The notes under the pieces were generated by a model. It was not told the origin of the DNA. It made no database searches and was given only the letters and a program-made list of their open reading frames with translations. The position numbers and the translations under genes were made by a program. Shown here piece after piece: positions 5,984 through 11,112 of a stretch of 11,112 nt of DNA. Each line of letters opens with the position of its first letter. The stretch's first letter is position 1. This DNA is from an uncultured Clostridia bacterium (GTDB taxonomy: Bacteria > Bacillota > Clostridia > Peptostreptococcales > Anaerovoracaceae), in NCBI GenBank assembly GCA_937889655.1, contig CALBZG010000088.1, forward strand, positions 1-11,112, in the 5' to 3' direction.

Positions 5984-8815
5984 TTATTTCTTTCTAAGGC
6001 TTACACCTGCTGCGGCGATCGTTCCGCCAAGAGCCAGGAAGGCAAGGATTCCAAGTCCGCCTGTTGCAGGTATTTCCGCTTCCGGTATAATTACTTCTGT
6101 TATTTCAACAGGCCCCTCTTCCAAAGGGATCACTTTTTCAGGGATATCTGTTTTTTCGTCATCATCTGAATCGCCTCCTCCATTGCTCCCCCCAGAGCGT
6201 TTGAAGCTGTTTTGGAAAATCACATCGGTTTCTTCATCATAAATCGGATCGCATTCTACTCCAAATTCGAGAAGAAGAGCCTGTCCGGAAACCAGCTGAT
6301 CGCCAAGCATGATCGGTTCCGCAATTATACCAACCCTGTCCCCATTGCAGAAATTCGGTTCAAAACCTTCTCCGTTGGCCACCGCCAAGTCGAAAAGAAC
6401 AGTTTCGTTAACGTTGAGTTCAAAACCAGGGGTTGAGTCAACCAGATGCCAAATGACATTTTGTGCTTCCCACGGAGTGAAACCATCATGATTGTTGATT
6501 AGCCAGTTAACTAAATCAAGATTCTCCGGGTGATCTATGTTAGGTTTGTCTCCTGTTGTGAGATGCGAAGGTATTGCTGCGTAGCTGTTGTAGAAGTTAG
6601 TAAAATAATTTGAATCGTAGTACACACCATGGTCTCTATCTATGCACCATGCTCTGTGGGCCCCATCGAGTATACCACCGTTTAAAACATTCATTATAAA
6701 TTTACTATCAACACCATAGTCTAAATTAAACTCACCGTTCGCAGGCAGCATTTCGGTTATCTCATCCAATGTAGGGCAGTCGCATCCAAGGTAGATGGCA
6801 GCAGGTGTTATAATTTCCCATTCCCACTCGTTCATTGCCTGTATGGTCCAGAGATCATCTTCAGCTCCAATTGTCAATTGGAGGTAGTATTCAATGCCGT
6901 CATAAGTCCAATAGCTCGCACCATTGTTCTGCTCTGTGATCCTGATGATGACCGGATAGCCGTAGTCCTCGGCATATTGCTCAAGCTGGCTGGCGCTGAA
7001 GTTCAGAACCGCCTGCTCGTTTAGTGAACCCGGATAGGTCAGAGTCACTGAAGCTCCAGTTATGGCCTCCCATCCTTCCCCATGCTTCACACTGACATCG
7101 AAGTTGAAAGTCTGGGTCCTGAAAGTGCCTTCGATCACTTTGCCAATCTTGTAGATCGGGATCTGCAGGTCAACCGGCAATCCTTCATATTCGTTGGTGA
7201 AGGCGATCGAGGATGCAGTGGTTTGATTGACCATGAACTCTTCCCCGACGATGCCGTCTTCATCTACCTGACCCCAGAATACTTTTTGATCATAATCCCA
7301 GTCGGCGGATGCTCCTGCCGTCTCGGATATCCTGATCTGGGCAGGAAGCCATGCTGCCGCCTGAGTGCTGGTAAGCTCGAATTCAAAAGCCCCATCCGAA
7401 GTCGCCATGCTGTCGGAGAAGGTCAGCGAAGCTGAATCTGAAGCCACAGCTGTATCCGTGGTGGTTGGGATCAGTTCGGCGGTGAAGTGGAAGGTCTCGG
7501 TCCCATAATCTTCGCCTATGACATTTTTCGTGAACGGTACCTCAAAAATCAGCGGTGCCGTATAGGTGTTCGTAAATACGATAGTCTCCATTTGAGCGAT
7601 TCTTGCTGCGACGGTCATCTGATTTTCCGGAACCACCTTTTCAATGTTGATGATGGTCGGAACTCCCTGCAGCAGATCCACAGTCACCAGATAGCTTCCT
7701 CCGTCATAGGTCCAACTCGGATCTTCCCCTGCCGTTTCCTGAACCAGAAGCTTCATCGGAAAATCTTCTGCTGTTGTCCCGCCAGGGAAACTAACATGAA
7801 TGACGCCCTCCGCTCCATCCTCAGATGTCAAAGTCAGGCTCGATGTCCCTACGAGCACCCCAGCAGGAGTAGTCATTGCGCTGAACTCAAATGCCTCTGC
7901 AGGGAAGCCCGGATCTCCAGCGAAAGCTTTCTCGACCGGTATGCTTATCTCATAAGAGCCGCTGAATTCATTTGTAAAAGTAACGCTTCCAGGTTCCGTT
8001 CCACCGTTATAGGTCACTTGTTTCTGTTCGTTCAGTGCTACTGAGATGGTCTTTTGGGATGTGTCATATGTCCAGCCATTTTCTACGCTTCCGCCTTTTT
8101 CAGCAATGGTCAGATCAATAGGAAAATCACTCTCTGCAAGGCCGGACAGGTTGATCAGCGCAGATCCTTCCGTTGAGCCGGCAGGTATCGTTATCGTCTT
8201 ATCAGCAATCTGGATCGACGGCCCGCTTACCTGTACGGTGAAGGTGAAATCTTTCTCAGCCGGGGAACCTGCCAATACCACTACATCCTTATTGATCGTG
8301 CAGCTTACATTGTAGGTCGGATCCTCGTTGAATGTCCCTATCAGGAAGTGGCTCACCTTGTCGCTCGGGGATGCTATGGCGTATCTCCCGTCCAGTTCAA
8401 TGCCTTCTAAATCATATACACCGGAGGATATGTTGAAATAGTAAGTCCCGCCCCCCATTTCATAAGTTTCGCTGGTGGTAAAGTAAAAGTCCCTCGTTCC
8501 GCCTGCGAGGCTCGGGTCACAATCTGCAAGGGCATTGATCAGCGGATCCTCTTCGCCCTCATCGAGGGCTTCTTTTGTCCAAATTACAGCAAAGGTGGCT
8601 TGCTTAACAACGACAAAATCTTTATCTGTCATTTCTACGGCTGTGCTTTCGATCCCTCCATAGGATACGGTCAGCCAACCCGGATCACCAGATTCGATTT
8701 TTGTACAGCTTTCAATACCATTGCCTGCATCGCTTGCAAATGCAAAACCTAACGTTCCAAATACAAGAAGGAGCGTTAGTATGAATGCCAGCGGTTTTCT
8801 ATAATTCTTTCTCAT
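5984..8815 (-). CDS. LPXTG-anchored surface protein A with nested thioester-like domain (943 aa)
   Basis: The largest surface protein in the cluster. It has a signal peptide (1 to about 27, AFA/S cleavage), then the same N-terminal domain and pilin-type repeats as protein B, identical from the end of the signal peptide to residue 639. The last pilin-type domain is split. After its WTYD strand comes an inserted module (about 665-855) with AWCID (Cys724) and EAQNVIW (Gln785), matching the Cys and PhiQxxPhiW motifs of thioester (TED/TQXA-type) adhesin domains. The pilin domain then resumes with VIFQNSF (N869). A Gly/Ser/Asp-rich linker, a doubled motif (VIPLEEG, then IPEAEIPATGG) and the anchor IPATG (915-919), a hydrophobic helix and SLRKK follow. 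Of two possible starts, GTG at 8824 and ATG at 8815, I chose the ATG: the only purine-rich site, AGAAAGG, lies 2 nt from the GTG but 11 nt from the ATG. It is probably co-transcribed with the 72-aa and 38-aa ORFs from P3. Confidence 0.94.
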   Translation of the reverse strand: MRKNYRKPLAFILTLLLVFGTLGFAFASDAGNGIESCTKIESGDPGWLTVSYGGIESTAVEMTDKDFVVVKQATFAVIWTKEALDEGEEDPLINALADCDPSLAGGTRDFYFTTSETYEMGGGTYYFNISSGVYDLEGIELDGRYAIASPSDKVSHFLIGTFNEDPTYNVSCTINKDVVVLAGSPAEKDFTFTVQVSGPSIQIADKTITIPAGSTEGSALINLSGLAESDFPIDLTIAEKGGSVENGWTYDTSQKTISVALNEQKQVTYNGGTEPGSVTFTNEFSGSYEISIPVEKAFAGDPGFPAEAFEFSAMTTPAGVLVGTSSLTLTSEDGAEGVIHVSFPGGTTAEDFPMKLLVQETAGEDPSWTYDGGSYLVTVDLLQGVPTIINIEKVVPENQMTVAARIAQMETIVFTNTYTAPLIFEVPFTKNVIGEDYGTETFHFTAELIPTTTDTAVASDSASLTFSDSMATSDGAFEFELTSTQAAAWLPAQIRISETAGASADWDYDQKVFWGQVDEDGIVGEEFMVNQTTASSIAFTNEYEGLPVDLQIPIYKIGKVIEGTFRTQTFNFDVSVKHGEGWEAITGASVTLTYPGSLNEQAVLNFSASQLEQYAEDYGYPVIIRITEQNNGASYWTYDGIEYYLQLTIGAEDDLWTIQAMNEWEWEIITPAAIYLGCDCPTLDEITEMLPANGEFNLDYGVDSKFIMNVLNGGILDGAHRAWCIDRDHGVYYDSNYFTNFYNSYAAIPSHLTTGDKPNIDHPENLDLVNWLINNHDGFTPWEAQNVIWHLVDSTPGFELNVNETVLFDLAVANGEGFEPNFCNGDRVGIIAEPIMLGDQLVSGQALLLEFGVECDPIYDEETDVIFQNSFKRSGGSNGGGDSDDDEKTDIPEKVIPLEEGPVEITEVIIPEAEIPATGGLGILAFLALGGTIAAAGVSLRKK
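6251..6823 (-). other. nested thioester-like adhesin domain of protein A
   Basis: Residues about 665-855 of protein A have no counterpart in B. Key features are WCIDRDHGV with Cys724, LVNWLINN, AQNVIWHLVD with Gln785, and LAVANGEGFEP followed by GDRVGII. This order (WC(I/V)D, VN.ILN, Q..IW, GEGF.P) is that of a surface domain I know from secreted proteins of bacteria and archaea, and the Cys/Gln pair fits an internal thioester as in TED domains. A Cys-Gln thioester can react with amines on host or environmental surfaces. Additional cysteines (CDC near the start, FCNGD and VECDP near the end) could form disulfides. The boundaries are approximate. Confidence 0.6.
6899..8767 (-). repeat. 1,869-bp direct repeat, copy 1 (within protein A)
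   Basis: Partner of the block at 3610-5478, in the same orientation, with 1,420 bp between the copies. No terminal inverted repeats, target-site duplications or transposase are seen, so it is not an insertion sequence. Recombination between the copies would delete 3,289 bp. Confidence 0.95.
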
Positions 8816-8861
8816 TTCCTTCACAACCTTTCTTTCTCGGTTTATAATTCCATTGCAACAC

Positions 8862-8978
8862 TTACTTACTTTTATAGAAATCCTTGCTACTATTTTCTTC
8901 GAATTTTTCCGGGGAGATTAACCATATTCCCAGGCGTTTTTGTACCAGAAAACATTCCTCCGCGTCCTTCTCGTTCAA
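8862..8978 (-). CDS. candidate 38-aa small protein between the 72-aa gene and protein A
   Basis: A TTG-initiated ORF with a plausible composition (begins MNEKDAEECF, contains RLGIWLISPEKF, ends SSKDFYKSK). A run of seven G (8987-8993) lies 8 nt before the TTG, the same kind of G-rich site and TTG start as the 84-aa gene. It begins 29 nt after the stop of the 72-aa gene and ends 46 nt before the ATG of protein A, filling an otherwise unexplained 180-nt gap. Its C-terminal SSKDFYKSK resembles SNKDFYNGQ near the start of the 84-aa protein, so it may be a relative or remnant of that N-terminal extension. There is no signal peptide or clear membrane helix. An in-frame GTG at 8987 is an alternative start. 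Translation is unproven; a chance ORF remains possible. Confidence 0.45.
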   Translation of the reverse strand: MNEKDAEECFLVQKRLGIWLISPEKFEENSSKDFYKSK

Positions 8979-8986
8979 TGGTATCA

Positions 8987-8993
8987 CCCCCCC
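8987..8993 (-). promoter_or_regulatory. G7 tract acting as ribosome binding site for the 38-aa ORF
   Basis: Seven consecutive G on the minus strand lie 8 nt before the TTG at 8978 and about 15 nt after the stop codon of the 72-aa gene. This is a suitable place for translational coupling. Homopolymeric G tracts can vary in length, so this site could tune translation of the short ORF. Confidence 0.4.
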
Positions 8994-9007
8994 ACTATTT
9001 CTATCTT

Positions 9008-9226
9008 TTACTCGATAGCGGCTTTTTCCTTCAACTCATCCAAACCGTCCATCTCGATCTCATAGCCTTGCTGGCTGGTACTGTCAATAATATTGATCAG
9101 TTCCAGTGCGCTCCTGAAATTCAGCGTTTGCTTCTTTTCAACCCACTGTATGGTCCCTTGCCAGCTGCTGTTTTGTCTGAATTGTAGATGAAGAATGAAT
9201 GTCGCTTTTAATATCTTTTTAGCCAT
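9008..9226 (-). CDS. small SWQGT-family protein of unknown function, 72 aa
   Basis: The shortest member of the cluster's small-protein family: MAKKILK followed by the core ATFILHLQF...SSWQGTIQWVE...TLNFRSALELI, then an acidic, helix-prone C-terminus (EMDGLDELKEKAAIE). There is no signal peptide or membrane segment, so it is predicted to be cytoplasmic. It is closest to the 84-aa protein, including the SQQGYEIEMDGL / LQQGYDIQMDGL stretch after the core. AGGAGG lies 9 nt before the ATG, and promoter P3 lies immediately upstream with a leader of about 29 nt. It heads the transcription unit that ends with protein A. Function unknown; its repeated place in front of surface-protein genes suggests a dedicated accessory role. 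Confidence 0.85.
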   Translation of the reverse strand: MAKKILKATFILHLQFRQNSSWQGTIQWVEKKQTLNFRSALELINIIDSTSQQGYEIEMDGLDELKEKAAIE

Positions 9227-9261
9227 GACATCAATCCTCCTCTTCTACCCTTGTTTTCAGT

Positions 9262-9295
9262 ATTATCTCAATATTCAGTCACAATAACGTCACAA
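9262..9295 (-). promoter_or_regulatory. surface-protein promoter module P3 (11-bp direct repeats plus -10)
   Basis: Two exact TTGTGAC elements on the minus strand (9289-9295 and 9278-9284) are 11 bp apart, followed after 10 bp by GATAAT (9262-9267). The element is 34 bp long, the same as P1 and P2. It drives the 72-aa gene, the 38-aa ORF and protein A, and lies downstream of the sortase terminator at 9385-9424. The remaining sequence between that terminator and the promoter shows no further feature. Confidence 0.78.
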
Positions 9296-9384
9296 TTCTA
9301 AATCTTCCAAAATTTTTTTCAGGTTCTTTCCTCGTGACTTGCAACAGTATCGGGAATAACACGCTTAAACATTGAAATTTCAAT

Positions 9385-9424
9385 TAAAAAATGGATATCT
9401 AAATAATAGATACCCATTTTTTTT
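9385..9424 (-). terminator. terminator after the sortase gene, possibly bidirectional
   Basis: A 14-bp stem (9388-9401 with 9407-9420, one G-U wobble) with a 5-nt loop is followed by a T-run on the minus strand. There is also an eight-T run at the other side for the plus strand. It ends the operon of the 154-aa gene and the sortase, 48 nt after the sortase stop codon. Confidence 0.88.
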
Positions 9425-9471
9425 AAGAATTTATTTTGTGAGACGATTTTATTTTCTATTCTATTCGCAGC

Positions 9472-10308
9472 TTATTCAACGCCGATGCCTGAATCCGTTA
9501 TGTTTTCCTCGACGGTTGGATTGGTAATATTTTCTGAAGAAGAGTCCGCTGCAGGTGTGGTAGCAGGATCGTTTGTCCCCGGGATAGCTGTTTCCGCAGG
9601 CTGCGTGGATTCAAGGGGTTCCTCCGGGGCTTGTTCCGGGGTCCCTGTCTGGCCACCCTCTGTCACAAGTGCTCCTCTTACTATCAGCCGATGGGAGTTG
9701 CTCCCTTTCGGATGGCAGGTTATTAGCGTAATGATTGGCGTCCCGTCTGTTCCCAGCACCCATACCTCGTCAGGTGTGATCGTAAAAACTTCATTGACAC
9801 GATATTTATATGCAGATCCTTTATAGGTGACAAATATTTCGTTGCCGATTCCAACTTCATCTAGCCTGCTGAAATAGGATCCAAAGGTGTAATTTCTATG
9901 GGCGGCAATAGCGCAATTGCCGGCTTCTCCCGGCATGGCGGTACCTATAACATGTCCGGCCCCCCAATTGAGCTGTTTGGTTGAAGAGCCCTCCAGCAGA
10001 AGAAGATCTGAGGAAATGGCCGGAATTTTGATCCGCCCAATGATGCCTTCGATGGATGACGGCTTTCTGACCACCGCTTCGGATGTGACAGAAGGGTTCG
10101 CGCTCCCTTCAGAAACAGCTGCATCCGTCAACTCTGAAGCCTCCGAAAAAGTATCATTCATTGCCGACATTTCCTGCTCCATCTGTTTCAAGTATTCATC
10201 ATATGCCTTGTCCTGGCGGTATTCTGTATAGAATCTGCCCGCTAAGGGGATACACATGATGGCTATTCCCACTATGATCAAAATTGTGGATAGTGTTTTT
10301 CTTTTCAT
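9472..10308 (-). CDS. sortase, cysteine transpeptidase for wall anchoring or pilus assembly (278 aa)
   Basis: A membrane-anchored sortase. It has an N-terminal transmembrane helix (about 7-23, LSTILIIVGIAIMCIPL), a linker (about 30-85), and a catalytic domain (about 87-215) starting GIIGRIKIPAI. The catalytic residues are His137 (AIAAHRNY), Cys198 (TLITCHP) and Arg207 (SHRLIVRG), with the 9-residue Cys-Arg spacing of pilin sortases. TCxPxGxNxHRLxVRG resembles class C, but the DPW/F lid and the C-terminal membrane helix of that class are absent, so class D or a related type is equally likely. Residues 216-278 form an unusual Pro/Thr/Glu-rich acidic tail. An upstream in-frame ATG at 10329 exists; I chose 10308 because AAGGA lies 7 nt before it and the hydrophobic helix then starts close to the terminus. 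It is likely co-transcribed with the 154-aa gene and is the only sortase in view for proteins A, B and C. Confidence 0.93.
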   Translation of the reverse strand: MKRKTLSTILIIVGIAIMCIPLAGRFYTEYRQDKAYDEYLKQMEQEMSAMNDTFSEASELTDAAVSEGSANPSVTSEAVVRKPSSIEGIIGRIKIPAISSDLLLLEGSSTKQLNWGAGHVIGTAMPGEAGNCAIAAHRNYTFGSYFSRLDEVGIGNEIFVTYKGSAYKYRVNEVFTITPDEVWVLGTDGTPIITLITCHPKGSNSHRLIVRGALVTEGGQTGTPEQAPEEPLESTQPAETAIPGTNDPATTPAADSSSENITNPTVEENITDSGIGVE

Positions 10309-10394
10309 AAAAACATCCTTAAACATCATTGAATCGATTGTTTTAAATCCCTTGATTAAATATTTAGACGTTCATGTTATGTCTTTGTTCGCCG

Positions 10395-10859
10395 CTATGC
10401 TCGCTTGATGTTGCTCTTGCATATGCTATCGATCGTCTTCAGCAGCTCGAGCTCGCTGTTAAATGAAAATGTTTCATTGCCTTCGATCCATTCCACCGTC
10501 CCCTGCCAGCTGGCGTTGTGCCTGAATTGCACTTGTAAAATAAAAGTGGCCAATTTCCCCTGCTGTTCTTTTGTGTTGAATTTGCGCATGGCAAGCTGGA
10601 TATCCTTGCTTTCCTTCGGGGAAAGGACCTGGACCGGCGGTTCATTTTCAGCGAAAGACCGTTTATCCACAGTGGATTGCGGAAAATCGATCTCGTCCAT
10701 TATTTTGTCGATGACCAATATGACCTCCCCTATTCCGCTAAAATCGATACCCTTCGGTATTTTCCCGCAATATAAACTTCCGGAAACATTTTCTTCCCGA
10801 ATTTTATCCACGCATATCTGGTAAACAGGTACCAATGCTATACCATTTTGATTTTCCAT
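10395..10859 (-). CDS. two-domain protein with C-terminal SWQGT-family core, 154 aa
   Basis: The N-terminal part (about 8-70, VPVYQICVDKI, GSLYCGKIP, DFSGIGEVILVIDKIMDEIDFPQ) is a separate domain that I do not recognise. A linker follows. Residues about 103-145 (ATFILQVQF...ASWQGTVEWIE...FNSELELL) match the core of the 72-aa and 84-aa proteins. There is no signal peptide or membrane helix, so it is predicted to be cytoplasmic. The start at 10859 is preferred over the in-frame ATG at 10883 because GGGGAGG lies 6 nt before it. The gene has its own sigma-A-like promoter (10944-10972) and is followed after 86 nt by the sortase with no terminator between, suggesting an operon. It may be the ancestral or full-length form of the small family. 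Function unknown. Confidence 0.85.
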   Translation of the reverse strand: MENQNGIALVPVYQICVDKIREENVSGSLYCGKIPKGIDFSGIGEVILVIDKIMDEIDFPQSTVDKRSFAENEPPVQVLSPKESKDIQLAMRKFNTKEQQGKLATFILQVQFRHNASWQGTVEWIEGNETFSFNSELELLKTIDSICKSNIKRA

Positions 10860-10943
10860 AGCTAACCTCCCCGGTATTATCATTACTCCGGCTATTAAAC
10901 CGCTTTGTTTCAGCCTGCCGGAATCTTATTTCCATTGGAAAGC

Positions 10944-10972
10944 ATTATAACATATCTTTAAAATAAATACAA
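10944..10972 (-). promoter_or_regulatory. sigma-A-like promoter of the 154-aa/sortase operon
   Basis: On the minus strand a TTGTAT -35 box (10967-10972) and a perfect TATAAT -10 box (10944-10949) are spaced by 17 bp. The -35 box overlaps the T-run of the tuf terminator, so the operon starts as soon as tuf transcription ends. There is no TTGTGAC repeat here, so this unit is probably outside the regulon of P1-P3. Confidence 0.72.
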
Positions 10973-11020
10973 AAAGAGGTCCGGTCAGGCGTTCATTTGC
11001 GCCTGAAAGGGCCTCTTTTA
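10971..11020 (-). terminator. rho-independent terminator of tuf
   Basis: A long hairpin (minus strand AAAGAGG...TCAGGCG, loop, CGCCTGA...CCTCTTT) followed by a T-run lies 37 nt after the tuf stop codon. Confidence 0.9.
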
Positions 11021-11056
11021 ATTATTGCTTTTTCTTGATCGACGGGTCTTTAAAGA

Positions 11057-11112
11057 CTATTCGACGACTTCGATAACAACGCCGGAACCTACAGTTCTGC
11101 CGCCTTCACGAA
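11057..11112 (-). CDS. tuf: translation elongation factor EF-Tu, C-terminal end only
   Basis: Only the last 17 codons are inside the window; they read REGGRTVGSGVVIEVVE and then a TAG stop. REGGRTVGSGVV is the highly conserved C-terminus of bacterial EF-Tu (domain 3), the GTPase that delivers aminoacyl-tRNA to the ribosome. The 5' part lies beyond the right edge. It is a housekeeping gene with its own terminator and marks the border of the surface-protein cluster. Confidence 0.93.
   Translation of the reverse strand, partial: REGGRTVGSGVVIEVVE

Noticed and set aside
3610..8767. The large direct repeat as a transposable element or an internal CRISPR-like array
   Set aside because: The repeat is coding sequence of surface proteins, has no transposase, terminal inverted repeats or target duplications, and occurs as only two copies.
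8816..8824. GTG at 8824 as the start of protein A
   Set aside because: The only purine-rich site (AGAAAGG) is just 2 nt upstream of it, too close for initiation. The ATG at 8815 has that site at 11 nt. The difference is three residues and is not certain.
10309..10394. A separate promoter for the sortase gene
   Set aside because: The 86-nt gap has no convincing -35/-10 pair, TTGTGAC repeat or terminator; readthrough from the 154-aa gene is simpler.
9485..10824. Plus-strand ORFs of 113, 104 and 139 codons opposite the sortase and the 154-aa gene
   Set aside because: They are shadows of well-supported minus-strand genes with recognisable motifs. Their translations show no family features and no start signals.

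Overview
The window is a cell-surface protein locus on the minus strand of a low-to-moderate-GC Gram-positive bacterium, probably a member of the Clostridia. Evidence for this: three LPXTG-type wall-anchored proteins with a sortase, AGGAGG-type ribosome binding sites, sigma-A-like promoters, intrinsic terminators, and an EF-Tu C-terminus of bacterial type at the right edge. No species can be named from the sequence alone. I see no tRNA, rRNA, CRISPR array, transposase or integrase.

Layout in the direction of transcription (right to left): the last 17 codons of tuf and its terminator; a 154-aa protein of unknown function and a sortase, probably one operon, closed by a terminator; a unit of a 72-aa small protein, a candidate 38-aa ORF and large surface protein A (943 aa), closed by a terminator; a unit of an 84-aa small protein and surface protein B (739 aa), closed by a terminator; surface protein C (707 aa), with a hairpin after it; and the 5' part of a SARP/BTAD-type transcriptional activator that runs off the left edge.

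Surface proteins A, B and C have a signal peptide, a shared N-terminal domain of unknown function, three or four Ig-like pilin-type domains with Lys/Glu/Asn residues placed as in isopeptide-forming FctA/Spy0128 or CnaB-like domains, a low-complexity stalk with a doubled sorting-like motif, and a C-terminal IPxTG/MPKTG anchor. The sortase is the obvious enzyme to attach, and perhaps polymerise, them. A carries a Cys/Gln thioester-like domain nested inside its last pilin domain, a candidate covalent adhesin module. A and B share a 1,869-bp stretch with no difference that I found, although their neighbouring small genes have clearly diverged. This suggests gene conversion and sets up an in-frame deletion that would remove the adhesin domain.

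The most interesting regulatory signal is a 34-bp promoter module in front of each of the three surface-protein units: TTGTGAC, 4 bp, TTGTGAC, 10 bp, then a TATAAT-like -10 box. The 11-bp repeat period and position next to the -10 box are what SARP activators with OmpR-type winged helices use, and a SARP-type regulator is encoded at the end of the cluster. The sortase operon and the regulator have ordinary sigma-A-like promoters without this module. Three paralogues of a small protein with an SWQGT core (72, 84 and 154 aa) sit directly upstream of protein A, protein B and the sortase, and form an uncharacterised part of the system.
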